Positions 22,091 through 34,198 of a DNA stretch of 64,000 nt are shown here, in pieces. Source of the stretch: Isoetes taiwanensis (taxonomy: Eukaryota > Streptophyta > Lycopodiopsida > Isoetales > Isoetaceae); the NCBI GenBank assembly GCA_021234155.1, contig JAJEKV010000326.1:122001-186000 (forward strand), in the 5' to 3' direction. Both the position numbers and the translations under genes were made by a program. The notes beneath the pieces were generated by a model. The model was not told the origin of the DNA. It saw only the letters and a program-made list of their open reading frames with translations, and made no database searches. How positions within the stretch are numbered: the first letter of the stretch is position 1; the number at the start of each line of letters is the position of its first letter.

Positions 22091-23462
22091 TGCGATTATG
22101 GCAACCATGATAGTCATGACACGGATGTTCATCAAGAAGATATTCCCGATACATTTCCCCATGATGATTATAAAATTGTGGAAAACCTTGGAGAAGTGCA
22201 AGCTGCACGGATCAAACACGAAAGCATACTATGTCCAATGAAGATAATGTTCACGATATTAGTCCATCTTCTATGATCCAAACTTCATTCGACATAGCAG
22301 ATTATCAGAACAAATGCGATGTTCTTGGAGTCTTCACCGCTATATATTGCTCATGTACCGCTCTGCGGTGGTGCTCGATTCAGGATATTTGCAATGAGAT
22401 AGAAGACAAGCACATGTTAGTCTCATGTGAATGGAGTGCTGATTTTTCCGAACAAGATATACTTTCTCGATCTTATCATGGACACACCTGCTGATGTACC
22501 TCTAGGGTATATATGAAGCTGCATGTTTTGAAAATGACCACAAGTTTACATTGCAAAGTGCTTCGATCGCTCACTAGTTCATATATGGAAACAAAGTAGC
22601 ACCTACTGATTTAGAACAAGACCAAGATGTTATAGTTAAATCTGAACAAGATGATTTGCATGTGGCTTGTCTGCATGATGAGCATAGGGCTGAAATATTT
22701 GAGCATCAAGTGTATACCTGCAGATTTCAAAGATGAGTTGGTTCTTCAACTTCCTTCGATGGATATATATGAGCAGAATGCTGGTTTTAGTTCCATAATC
22801 ACCAAGGTTAGTAAACATGAAGTCGATTTTCCACTTTATATTCATCTACATATTCCATTTGCTTGCACACATGATGGGAAGGTGGAGGATCATTCTAACT
22901 TGGATGATTGTTTGGGGTATATTTCTTACCTTGGTATTGGAGGATTCACCAATAGGCTAAAGGTAAATTACAGATGCTTGCATATGAGAAATCAGATATT
23001 AATTACTCTTGATATATATGACCATACAAGTCTCTCTTGAAAGTCTACCGAGCAGTTTGGGGTGGATCAATCTGAATCTTCGACAATAATTCATTGGATT
23101 TGTATGATAATCGATATGATTGGAAGATTGTCGATGTGATTTGTGAGTTCTACCATAGCAATGAATCAGATTTTTTGAGAAAGGTATATGCACTACGTAA
23201 GATATATATTGTTGATATGGGTTATCAGTCCCATGCCGGATCTTATATCGTAGTATGAATGTCTACATCACAAAGACACGAGAATGGTACAGAGGCAGAA
23301 AAATATGGTTTAAAACCAAGTTTCAAAGTGGCACCCATGGTTACTTATGTGGTTGACCTTGCTTTTTATATGCTGAAATTTAGGACATGTAACATCTCGG
23401 GGATGTTAGTCCTAGGATTTATAGTTTTTTTTTTTTTCAGCCATGCACGTCATCAGGGGGGA

Positions 23463-23636
23463 TGTTAGAGTATGATGATGACTGTGCATGCTGAGTCATC
23501 ACTTGTTGCTGACATGGCACTCTATATTAGCCATAGTCACGCCTCATTCTTCTTAGTTCACTCTCTAGGAGCTAGTAGGTGCTTACGCTTCTGTCCTTGT
23601 CTTTCCTTCATCCTTCAGGATTTCCTCAGGCTATCA
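23463..23636 (+). repeat. 3' LTR of small copia element
   Basis: Pair of the repeat at 20820-20994. It follows the AGGGGGGA purine tract and is itself followed by TGCTT, the target duplication. Confidence 0.92.
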
Positions 23637-25640
23637 TGCTTCCAGAATAGAAATATACTTTCAGGCATTGCAACATGTAGATAACGTATTTTTAGGCATC
23701 GGGACATGTTAGAAGCATAACCCTTTTAGATTGGAACTGAGAAAAAAATAGATAGCAAATTATCTGTAAGAGTACTTTAGTAGGTTCTGCACATCATGGT
23801 ACTATGTCTGCATGACAACCAACATTAGGCATTAAACTGATCATGATTGCACAACCAAAGAATAAAAAATAAAGGCCAAGATGCATAAGTTACAGAGTTA
23901 CCTCACTGTTTCAAGCAACCTCCTAGGCGCTAGTCATAAAGAGGCATGCCAAGGGCAATCTTTTAACTGTATTAGTAGTATATGAGCATGGAATGCAAAT
24001 TTTGTTTTCCTATCACTTCTCAAGATTACAATGCTGACATTCATTCCTAAAATCATGCGTCAATAGGATGAAGAATCATAAATTATTTGAATGCATAAAT
24101 TATTTGAAGAATCCTTTTTTGCCATTGGCGAATTAGTTCCTTCGGTTGTAGTGTAAATAAAGATGGGAAAATGATCTGAAGTATTAACCTGTGAAATCTA
24201 GGTAGGAACAGGGGAGCTGCCCTCATCTGCGGCCAGATTGGATAGCTTGCTCTCAAGATTTGAAGAGGGTTCTACAAACAAAGGTAAAAACAGTTAGACC
24301 ATAGAAAGGGAGATGAGATGAACAAAAATATATGAGCATTATACCCCACGGGTTCTTAGATCATAAGAACGATGAATCATAAAAGTCTGAACTGGTATTA
24401 TAGCCTTTATTAGACATCCTTAATAGTGTATTCATTTCCAATATGGTCATAAGCTTATGCATCATTTATAACTGTAGCATAAGTTGAATGGGAGATTGTT
24501 ACACAATCTCTATTGATTGTGTGGAAGTGAATTCCTAGCAAGCAATTTTAGATCATCATTCATCATCATTCTTCACATCCACCAGAATACCTCCTTGAAT
24601 AACCAGGCTGTATGTCCTGCACATGCTTGAAAATTGAAAGTCATTGAAGCTCTATTTAAGCTTGTGCACTTAAGTTTCCTTCAACAAAAGGGACTATTTG
24701 CTATTTGCAGCAGATAAAACGTGTTCAATCATATTTCTAACAAACAAAAATAATAAAAAGCTTATCATCTATTTATGATCAACGAATTTAAATAGCCTTG
24801 CAAGTGAAAAGTTACATAAGATACATATGGGCTGCTATTAACACTGTTTTTTCTGTTTTGGACTCTTCAAATTCATTTCTTTGCCCCTATTCCATTGTCT
24901 CTGTCTTCTTCTGTCTTCTTCTGGCAGATTACTTGAAACCAATCATGTTAAGTGCAGTTTGCAAGCCTAGTATTTACACTTGATCTTCAATTATTCCAGT
25001 CAATGCAAAGAACAATAAACACAGCCTCACTTTTAAAATTTATAACCACATAGATCTTGAGGATTTAGGGAGCAAAAAATAGCTATGTCTCTCTTTCCTT
25101 AAAGCATGTACAACAAAATACAGGGCTTGAGAAAGGAAAAGGCTTACTTACAATGATATCATAAGGAATGGTGACCAATTTGACATTGTCTTTGGTAATA
25201 CTCCGGAAATAAGAAACAACGACCAAGTAATCTAATCAGGTCCAAATAATGGTGTTTGAATGCATCATGTCATGGAACAAAGATTCTAAGATAAATAACC
25301 AACCTCGAATACCACTAGCTCCAAGTTAAATAAATAACCAACCTCGAATACCACCAGCACCAAGTTAAGTTTGGAACACTCCTGTTGCAGCCGTATACAA
25401 TTTTTGACTGAAGAACAGTAATCCTTTAAACTGTGCATGCAACAGAAATAATATGAAATGAATTGCAAAGATAATACGAATCTAAAAGAAGGCAAATCTA
25501 TAACCTGAAAGTCGTTTCTAGCTCTAAACAACCTTTGCTTAAAAACGAAGTCTCTGCAAGTGGTTCGATTCAGCCCGTACTCCTGTAACAAAAGCAGAAG
25601 AGAATTGTAACATTTTCGAGAGAATTTCTTGCAAGCAACA
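23637..25640. other. Helitron 1 interior, mostly non-coding
   Basis: No clear gene. One exon-like piece on the minus strand (24290-24204) follows an acceptor (TTTGTTTGTAG) and reads PSSNLESKLSNLAADEGS before a stop. Another (25585-25508) follows GCTTTTGTTACAG, reads EYGLNRTTCRDFVFKQRLFR and is followed by GTTATAG. Both could be captured exons of unknown genes; I cannot name them. Confidence 0.35.
25294..25371. repeat. Two-copy tandem repeat, about 38 bp
   Basis: ATAAATAACCAACCTCGAAT followed by ACCACTAGCTCCAAGTTAA is immediately repeated with two substitutions (ACCACCAGCACC). Confidence 0.9.
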
Positions 25641-25682
25641 TCAAATATCTTCATGCTCCTTAGGCATTCTGAAGTCTTTCAT

Positions 25683-26263
25683 GCGCTCGTCTTTCGCTTG
25701 CATTATTTTGTCTTGAAACTTCTCCTGCATGCTTGCAAGTGGGGTGTTTGCAGCAACCATAACAGTGGTCGCAATCAAGGTTGCAATTGCTGCTAATCCC
25801 ACATTTTTGAAAAGAACAATCAGTGCAAGAGTGATCTGCAAAGGTAAGCACCAGGACTCATGCATGTACCATGTAAAATCTCCAATTCTTGCAACATCCA
25901 CATCCATGTAATTGATAATTTCCCCACTTGTGTGGCTTTGTCTGGAGACATTAGAGAGATGCATCCCCTTACGATAAACAAACGCTGTCAATGCTGACCG
26001 CACCTTTAAACCTAGCAGTTGCACTCCGAAAAACCATTGCCGCTGACTCAAATTTTCAATAACCTTAGCACCAAGAAACAGTGCAGTTAAAATAGTGGCT
26101 TCATGCTGAAATCGTACTCTTCCACCAAGATATTCCACCAAATCATTGATTAAGTATGGGCCAGTGTATGAGGCACAAATGTTAGCCGCTGCAAAGCCTG
26201 CAGTTAGTGTTACCTGTTTCCAATATGCCTGTAATAGGCTGTATACCATTGCAGACACTTCCT
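25683..26263 (-). pseudogene. Captured exon of an ABCC (MRP-type) transporter
   Basis: The exon starts after an acceptor (CCAACTGCCAG) and reads through a complete piece of the first transmembrane domain of plant ABCC proteins: AYWKQVTL, YTGPYLINDLVEYLGG, RQWFFGVQLLGLKVRSAL, VYRKGMHLS, HTSGEIINYMDVDVARIGD, ALIVLFKNVGLAA and EKFQDKIMQAKDERMK. The family continues with a conserved stretch leading to LKLQAWE, but here the frame turns into DFRMPKEHEDI and stops. The rest of the transporter, including both ATP-binding domains, is missing. Lying in the sense direction of a Helitron, it is best read as a captured gene fragment. The piece is undamaged within itself, so capture was probably not ancient. 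Confidence 0.8.
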
Positions 26264-27955
26264 GGCAGTTGGTAATGAAGAAAAGTTCTTTCTGCCCCCA
26301 AACAAATATTCCAATCTAGTGAATTAGAAAAATTGGAGATCTTCTGTTTCATTAGGTTTGATGGTTAAGAATAACAAACCTATTAATCTCGGTCTATTCT
26401 GTTCATTGCAATTTAAGTATAACACTGTTCATAAAGCACTTTGTATATTCACAAGACAAAGTCTAGTAGTCATCAGAACAATAGATGAAACACATCATCG
26501 CAGTAATATATGAGATATAAACTTAAGTTACCTTTATCACTTGTCAACATGTGATTGTCAATCAGATGCTCAAACGCCTGCAGTGTAATGACATCAAAAC
26601 CCGATCAGCTGTGGGGTATGGTGCAAAGCCTTACTTCCATTCATATTAGTGATCCAGGGTCTATATTTTCTACAGCAAGTACTTTATTGAGATACAACTT
26701 CAACACGACAAAGATGGCTAAATCAGCTTCTAATAGCTTTTTCCTATGATCATTCCCCTATGTTGTGAGTGCCCTACAATACAGCAGCTAAGAAAGATTA
26801 AAAGTGGCCATTTTGTTGCTATGTCAATGCTGACCCTGCGCACATGCCACTCTGCATCTTCTGCAACATTCTCTCTAAAGTTAATCTCAGGGTATGGGGG
26901 AACTGTCATCTTGTTTGCCACAAGATTTCGAGCAAAGGTTAAGTATGCCTTAACACTAAAGCCAACAGAGTCGGTTATATAAGAATGTAGGTTCTGTAGA
27001 AATACTTTTTATTTCTGAGAGGGTGTTCCTTTTTTATGAGAATCTACAGTTCCTTGCTGTAAGGGTCCTCCAAAGAGACCAAATGTTGGAGACTTGGCTG
27101 CGGACTACCTGCTTCGAAGATGGTGGAATAAATTCAGGGATTGGAGCAGGGACTTAACTTCTAGCAAGATGGTCGAACCTGCAAGCAAACCTTAACAGCC
27201 ATAGATGAATATCCAAATTTTTTAACTTAACCCCTCGTATTTAGTGGCCACGGTCTACAACAGAAAACGGTCATACTTATTTGAGGAAATGGGCATATCA
27301 TACTGATCTTGATTTTAACAGACATGAATTACTTCAAATTTCAACGAAAAATATTTTTCAACCATGCAGGTTACGCATCACAGAGAATCAGCTAGCCATT
27401 TTTTAAGCTAGAAACATCAAGCCCAGTGAAGAGCTGAATCTGGCGGCTTCTTACCTTCAGAGATTTGTCTTCCAGATGAGGATCCGAGTGCACAGCCTAA
27501 GGACCTGAAATAGAAAACCATTCAGTCCAGCCTGAAGAATGACAGCAATGGGCAGCTTCTTACCTTCAGAAGAGCTCGAATCTGGCAACTGGAAACATAA
27601 CAGCAATTAGTTTTGATAAAAAAGCTTCGGATTCTTGCTGTCGTAGGGATTTTCCATGCTCACCTATGATGATAAAGCCAGCCGAAGAGCTCCACAGCTC
27701 CACCGAGGATCCGACCCAACGAAGAGCTACAGGTGCCAAACCGGAGAAGAGAAAGCTGGGCCAAATTTCAATTTTGTTGTAAGAATTTCGTCGTCATCAT
27801 TGAATAGGGTCGGCTCCGGCAACTTCAAAATATGAATTTAATGCTGGCAACCAGGATGCCGGGAGAGGGAACGCATGCGGAAGGGAACGCTGCTTGCGTC
27901 TGCACTGCGGCGTTCCAGGCACGAACTCCAACACCTTACCAAAATAAAAAAAAGA
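26264..27955. other. Helitron 1 5' portion with splice-like signals
   Basis: No protein recognised. On the minus strand two near-identical donor sites (TCTGAAGGTAAGAAGC) occur at about 27571 and 27463, and one acceptor-like TTTCTATTTCAG lies between them. They may belong to the untranslated start of the captured gene or to a duplicated exon edge. Confidence 0.35.
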
Positions 27956-28017
27956 TAAATCAGACCATATAAGCCCAACACAATATGAATGTTTTTACAT
28001 TCGCACTAGAAACGTGT

Positions 28018-28030
28018 GCGGCGACGCCGC
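28018..28030 (-). other. Helitron 2 3'-terminal hairpin
   Basis: A 6-bp perfect stem (GCGGCG/CGCCGC) around a single base, 11 nt before the terminal CTAG on the minus strand. It is the counterpart of the hairpin at 19895-19911. Confidence 0.85.
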
Positions 28031-31000
28031 ATTAGTAAATGGGCGATGATGAGGCGTTTATGTGCGTTAGTTGTGCCACAGATCGTGAATGTGCACAACG
28101 ATCGAAGGCAATATATGTGTAGGTGGAAATAGACAAATATAGATAATCGACTTTACCTTTTACAAGGTACACATAATATGGGTACAAACAAAATGTTAAA
28201 CAAATATACCTGGTTCTTTACGCAAATACAAAAATACTTTTAGTGCAAAATGAGGTTATGCCGTCCAATCTCATTGGATCCACATCAACGAAGAACCCGT
28301 CCCCAAAGAACTCTAGGAACGCCCGTATTTCGACATGAAGCTTCGATTCTTGAAGCCGATAGGTATAGAAGCTCCTCCCCGGTGCCTATGGTGGCAAACA
28401 TGAACGTAAACATGCTCGATACCATGTCCCACACGCGACTTCGTGTGTACCAACAACAATATTATGCTTTGTTAGGAACTCGGGAGGCTCATAATCACCA
28501 ATCGTCATGTGGAATCGATGCCCAAGCCTTGATCCGTCTCCCATCACAAACACCAATGTGTGTGATGCCTCTGGCGTGAAGCAAGTTCCCGTGATGTATC
28601 TTGAGGGGAACTTTTTGACTCAACACAAAGAACACGCCAGCGTGTGTTATCAACTATCGCATAACTCCCTACAATAATAAGATATCATTTCAAAAACTAT
28701 AGACGTAATAGTGTTCGTACAATTTAGGGTGGTTTTGTGGAAGATCGTAGATCAAATCAAGTGTGGGTCCTATTATTAGATATTGCAATATAAGGGTGCT
28801 ATCATTCTATTTATTCAATTGTTTTGGGTGGAACACACGCCATTTCAAGCGCATCTTAAATTCAAAAATATCCTATGATGTAAGCCAGGTGGCCTATGAT
28901 GTTAGCATGTCTGATCTTGGGCTTGGGATTGTGGCACATGACTCTTATGAACCTCCGATGACAGAATTTTCCTCCCCTTGACAATTGCATGGGAGAAGGT
29001 TTGCCCAAAGGTCTTTACCCGAGGTGCGAGAAAACTTTCAAAAAAAATTAAAGTGTTTCAAAGAATGTTGATGTACAACCCTGCTCATGTTACAAAGAAG
29101 GTTGCATGGGAGAAGATTTTTGCAAGAACGTATGAGCATCACAAGATACTCATTTGTGAGAACCAAATTTGCATGAGCCCCATTTATTTAATAGACGATG
29201 TTTGCGTAGATATGACTTTTAGGCGGGTTTATCATGTGATGCGAGTGGAACATCTAATGGAACTCATGCATTTTCAAATTCGATACCTTCTTTTTGGGTG
29301 CTCTTAAAGGCATGGTTCTCATTGCATAAGCATTCTATAGAGAAAGCTGTAAGATGCAAATGTCAATGTCACTAAGCGTGTTCATGCGATTCGTGTATTA
29401 TGTGCAAATTGCATTTATTGGATGCCTCAAATCCATCTCGCTTCAAGTTCATCAAAGATAAACATTATATGAATCCATCCGCTCTAAGTTCATCAAAGAT
29501 AAACATTTAACTCTAAGAATCTCTTGCCATAATTTGTGTTGCTAGTTCAACTTGTCTATCTAGTTCTAAAACTTAGAACAAATTAGAAATGCATGTATTC
29601 AAATGCCCGCTCACCCGCGGCTCGCAAAAGTATTCACCAGAGCACCTTTAAGGAGCTTCTCCAAAGGCAGTTCCCGACCGGACCATAATTGATGTCAATT
29701 CTCCAATTTGAGTAAAGAGGAGACAAAAATAGAATTATGGGTCGCACATGCGACCATCCGCCATACCATGATTGAACCCACCTACCAAGATACGTAATTT
29801 ACTCGACCTCGACCGGGGAAATGACGGGTTAACCATCAATAATGAATGAAAAACATAACCATTACCTTTTAGCCGGCCATCTTTTTTATACCACATTTGC
29901 CAAAATGGTTTCCAAAAGTAAGAAAATTGTACTTAATCATATATCACCTCTACAAACGGCGAGGCATTTTTCCCTCCATATTTTTCCAGCGTGGACCCTT
30001 TTCAAAGTGCATGCCTTACACTCCATTTCAAGTGGCATTTGTTACCATGGGTACAAATGGTTCTCGGTACATACCAAGTTGCCACATCTGCATTATAATC
30101 TGGCTAATTTGATCTCTAAGAACTACATTGAGAAACCATTTACAACACCACAAATTTTTACTTCCCATTGATTATGGTCGGATGGTTTCATGTGGGAAGA
30201 CAAATATGTTTGAAGCGAGAAAGGTCTATCTTTAGAAACAACAATATTGAAGCAAAATGAAACTACGGGGCTTTAGCAACACACTCACATCATCCGGCCG
30301 AAATATTGGCAAGGGTGTGCGATGGAAGGTGATTTGGAAATGCTTACTATCCGCTCCAAATGATGTTTCTTGGTGTACAAACACGACCTTTAGTCGTGGT
30401 AAGCAACAAGGAAAGTGGGGGCTTACTCAATAGATTCTCGATATGTATCTGCCGATCTGCCGATATGTACCACCAAAAAGGGATCTATCGCCAGTTTAAA
30501 GTGCATGCCGGTGGTGCTAGAATTAGGGATCCACATTAACATTGCTAACTGCATGTTCGGGCCAAAAAGAAATTCAACACGTAGATTTGGCCCACATATA
30601 GACTTTCCTCTACTGGCCAACATTGTCCGTGTCCGTCCGAGCCAACTGGGAATGGAAAATAATAACATGGATGAGAAACATGGCCTTTATATCACACCTG
30701 CACCAAAAATAAAGTAAAAAAATATTTAAGAAAACATTTTCTATTGAAATGACATGCAACAACTTACATGTTGAACAAAATTTGCATTCTCACGTCAAAA
30801 CTTGGGTTTGATATTTGAAACTATAACTCTCTCTATGTTTATGCTTCGAAGATGAACCCCTTTAATATGTGCAATGCCATCGAAGAGCTCCTCTGCAAAC
30901 CTTATGCTACCATCCATACCTGAAAATAACATTCTTGTACGTTTCAAGAGACCTTATACAAATTTTAAGGCTTGCTACTTTGATCTTCACTGGACTAAGT

Positions 31001-31402
31001 ACCTCATAAACCAAAATCCTCCTTAGAAAGTAAGCCGTTGCTTGCAAGATTACCAATAGGAGATTGCACACATGCAAAATATGTGGTTGGACCAAAGATT
31101 ACCGATTGGCCTTCTTTATAGATCTTTACCATTATCCGCTTGTGAAGCTAAATATCATTTGTCAAGCCCCACGCCAATGCTCTTCTCGCATCACTTTTAA
31201 CACGTTATAACTCTAATACGTGGTTCACAAATGAATACTACTTCTAGTCCATACACTTTCGGGATGGTATTTGGATAACATTGAGATTGCATGTTATTGC
31301 TCCCTGTAAAAAAACCCAAAGAGAAAAGACATTGAGAAAAACAATGGCAATAATCAAGCACTAACCTCACTTGACTGGATTGGAGCAATAATCATTCCTC
31401 TA

Positions 31403-32100
31403 AACGACCGATAAGGAATGTGCTTGATCCATGTACCGAAAAGCTTAATACGCGAATACAATTTCGGACTTGCCGAAAGCCTTGAATCTGATTCGTGACT
31501 TGTGTAACGCTTCAACATAAAATGCCTATAAAAAGGAATCATACCTCATTTGTATCCGATGCAAAACCGTCTTTGCAACATCCGTTAAAAGTAAACATCG
31601 TCCTACCAAAACGTCTTACAAAACATAAGCCCAAGAATCTTTACAAAACAGAATATGAAGATTAAGATGAATCAATGCTTTACTATATGGAGCTTAATTT
31701 GAATCGATGGTTGAGGGATCAATGAACCCGAGGGATGCTTTGAGTCAATTGAAACGACCGATAAGGAATGTGCTTGATTTATGTACCGAAAAGCGACCAC
31801 GAATCTGATTCCAGACTTCGAAAAGCGCATAATACTGATTTTAGACTTGCATAACGCTTCAACATAAAATGCCGATAAGGCTTTAAAGGAATCATACCTC
31901 ATTTGTATCCGATGCAAAACCGTATTTGCAACATCCCGCTAAAGGTAAGCATCGCCCTACCAAAACGTCTTACAAAACATAAGCCCAAGATTTTTTACAA
32001 AACGTAATATGAAGATTAAGATGAATCAATGCTTTACTATATGGAGCTTAAAATTTGAATCGATGGTTGAGGATCGAAAACGAACCCGAGGGATGCTTGA
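31403..32100. repeat. Two-copy tandem duplication, period about 350 bp, inside Helitron 2
   Basis: The run from CGACCGATAAGGAATGTGC through CTTACAAAACATAAGCCCAA to GAACCCGAGGGATGCTT occurs at 31403-31740 and again at 31755-32098. The middle of each copy differs by indels; the right halves are nearly identical. Confidence 0.9.
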
Positions 32101-32760
32101 GCTGAATTGTTGGCATCAACGGACCTTGAGGGATGCCTTTATGTTTTGGCTATGGCGGTTGACCTCCATCACACAAAAACACAGGGCAAAAAGGTCACAA
32201 AAAAACAGGGCAAGGACGTTTTTATTGGATGGGTTTTATTGGATGGATCAGTCTTTGTATTTCCTCCTCCACCATCGCAAAAGATGGAGTCAGATCGGAT
32301 AGAAGAGAGCCGGTTCCCTTCTCTCCATGCAAATGCAAACATGACGCAATACTCAAAAATCTCGTCCTCTCTAAAAAATTCAAAGCGATATGGGAACGCC
32401 GCATGCGGCGTAAGTTGCGGCGTTCTCTTGGCACGGAACCCAACATGCTCCCAAAATAAAAAAGAAGATGTTCACAAAGCAAACATTATATGCTCAATTT
32501 TAGCAGTTCTTTTCAGCTCGTCTACTTTACCAGTATCCTCCCACATTTGAAAATTGGCAAAGAGATTTATTGTAAAGACATACACTTCTATCATCAGGAT
32601 CTTTCCGCAGTTGCTCGAAACTTCTTCTCCCTAATTGAATACTTATATAAGTTTTATAAGCTGTTAACAAACAATTTTAACCATTCTTACTATCATGGCT
32701 TGTCCAAAATCTTCTGCTTCATTTAAATGACCAGTGCAGCCAAGGAAATCGACAAAACAA

Positions 32761-33118
32761 TTAAAAATGAACGACATCTGATCGAAGTCCATGATCATCT
32801 CCTATAGATTTAAAATACAAGTAGCCTTCATCTACTAGGCCTCTGCTGCCAAAACCTGAAACTTCCATTTCACCTAAAAGTTCAATAACAAGTTGCCTAG
32901 GCATGTAGTCTTTCATTTTTTTTATGGAGTAGCTTGACGTTGTTTCCATAGTCAATTCCTCATACGTTCTCCTTAAACCATTGTATTCTGCTACTGTGAT
33001 GAATGACAAGGGCAATTTTATGTTTTCTTTGCGAGTTTCTTTTGTTATGATGTGATTCCTGCCTTGGCGGTAGCCACCTCCCATTCCAGGATAGGAATCC
33101 ACGACTTGTTGCTGCTCC
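32761..33118 (-). CDS. Hypothetical protein, divergent to the GST gene
   Basis: An open frame of about 119 codons from the ATG giving MEQQQVVDSYPGMGGGY. It contains RNHIITKETRKENIKLPLSF and YEELTMETTSSYSIKKM, and ends at 32761. The frame is open for 30 more codons upstream but without another ATG. I do not recognise a family, and no membrane segment or signal peptide is evident. It starts about 340 bp from the GST start on the opposite strand, so the two could share a promoter region. It may equally be an accidental frame or an exon fragment. Confidence 0.3.
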
Positions 33119-33365
33119 ATGACGTCAAGGAAAGGTCCAAAATCAAGAAGCAAATGAAGAAGCACGTCATGACGGCTTGTTGCAGCAGAGAAGAAAGATC
33201 CGACCACTTCTGCAGCAGGTCACGCTAAGAATGGAGAGACAATTTTCATTCCCAATGAACGATTGCCACATGGCGGTATGTGGTTGGATGATCTAACCAT
33301 TTGACGTATTCTTTTGTTTTCTTTTTTAGTATACCAACATTAAAATGTCCAATTTTATACAATTG

Positions 33366-33373
33366 TATATAGA
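33366..33373 (+). promoter_or_regulatory. Candidate TATA box of the GST gene
   Basis: TATATAGA lies 94 bp upstream of the GST start codon, which would give a 5' leader of about 60 nt. Confidence 0.45.
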
Positions 33374-33459
33374 TGCCTTGTTGACAAAGCCAGAAGAAAG
33401 AAGAAGTTTCTGCATTTGTATAAATTTGAGTGTTCACGCACAGAGATTAATTCATCGCA

Positions 33460-34198
33460 ATGGGAGAGGTTCAGCTGTTATCGACTTGGGCCAGCCCCTT
33501 TGTGATTAGAGTAAAGGTCGCCCTTGCTCTTAAACAAATCCCTTACCAGACTATTGAGCAAGATCTTCAAAATAAGAGCGAATTGCTCCTCTCTTCAAAT
33601 CCGGTTCACAAAAAAGTTCCAGTTTTGATCCACAATGAAAAGCCCATTTGTGAATCCATGATAATTGTGCAATACATTGACGAATCCTGGCCTGGAGATG
33701 AATTTCGACCTGGGTTCTTCCCCAAAGATCCTTATGCTCGAGCTATGGCCAGATTTTGGGCAGATTTTGTGGTCAACAAAGTGAGTGAGCTTTTTTTTCT
33801 TACATCTTGGCGCTGTTATGCTTTGCTTAATATGAGTTTTTCTATTGATTTAGTTCGCAGATTCTATGAGAAAAATAATGCTAAGCAGCGGCGAAGAAAA
33901 GGAGAGAGCACAGACAGATTTTAAGGAAAACGCTAAAATACTGGATGAGGCTCTGAGCGAAACGGAGGGGCCCTTCTTTGGAGGCAACACTTTAAATTAT
34001 ACCGATATTATTTTGTCCCCTTATGTAGCATGGAAGCCAGTAATAGTTGACGTGTTTGGATTGCAAGATTTTAGTGAAGAAGAGTGTCCATACTTGCACA
34101 AATGGTTTGTTGCAATGGCTGATCAACCCAGTGTGAAGGCTGTGCTTCCTCATCCTCAAAAACTCATTGACTATGTTAAAGTGAGGTTCTCTAAGTGA
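33460..34198 (+). CDS. Glutathione S-transferase, tau class, two exons
   Basis: Exon 1 is 33460-33780 (107 codons). The intron is 33781-33853 (73 bp, GTGAGT...TTTAG, phase 0), and exon 2 is 33854-34198. The product is 221 aa, normal for the class. The glutathione site is intact: [17 protein letters not shown] carries the class-typical Ser (S12) next to Pro; [20 protein letters not shown] and [11 protein letters not shown] carry the cis-Pro and ES motifs. Exon 2 starts [10 protein letters not shown] and ends in YVKVRFSK. Using the TAG 7 bp before the more obvious CAG keeps the frame. Tau GSTs are plant cytosolic enzymes that couple glutathione to electrophilic compounds such as herbicides and stress products. 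The single intron after the first third is typical. This is the only host gene in the window that appears intact. Confidence 0.93.

Larger units (their letters stand above)
20820..23636 (+). mobile_element. Small Ty1/copia-type LTR retrotransposon (2.8 kb) with 5-bp target duplication
   Basis: Two direct repeats (20820-20994 and 23463-23636, 175 and 174 bp) start TGTTAGAGTATGATG and end CTATCA. TGCTT flanks both sides. A primer site follows the first LTR, and a purine run (AGGGGGGA, 23455-23462) precedes the second. The interior has only a decayed gag and no pol, so it depended on other elements. It lies inside Helitron 1, near that element's 3' end. Confidence 0.92.
19883..27955 (-). mobile_element. 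Helitron 1 (8.07 kb, non-autonomous, gene-capturing)
   Basis: On the minus strand the element begins TCTTTTTTTTATTTTGG at 27955 and ends with hairpin GCCCGGCATCGCCGGGC plus ACACATTTCTAG at 19883. The flanking bases are A before TC and T after CTAG, as expected for Helitron insertion between A and T. Helitron 2 shares both ends, which supports the boundaries. No RepHel gene is present. Inside are a nested copia element (20820-23636) and a transporter exon (25683-26263) in the Helitron sense direction. Without the copia element it would be about 5.3 kb. The right boundary rests on comparison with Helitron 2 and is less certain than the left. Confidence 0.7.
28006..32468 (-). mobile_element. Helitron 2 (4.46 kb, non-autonomous)
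   Basis: On the minus strand it begins TCTTCTTTTTTATTTTGG at 32468 and ends with hairpin GCGGCGTCGCCGC plus ACACGTTTCTAG at 28006. Flanks are A and T. The first 75 or so bases, including the phrase TTCCGTGCC and an AACGCCGC...GCGGCGTTC palindrome, resemble Helitron 1, and so do the last 30. No RepHel gene is present. Several open frames of about 100 codons occur (28250-28579, 28978-29307, 30415-30717 on +), but I recognise none of them. Confidence 0.7.

Noticed and set aside
25241-25371. CRISPR-like or satellite array
   Set aside because: Only two copies of a 38-bp unit without spacers; a simple tandem duplication in plant DNA.
33854-33860. GST exon 2 starting after the CAG at 33860
   Set aside because: That acceptor shifts the frame. 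The TAG at 33851-33853 gives a phase-0 intron and keeps [10 protein letters not shown] in frame.
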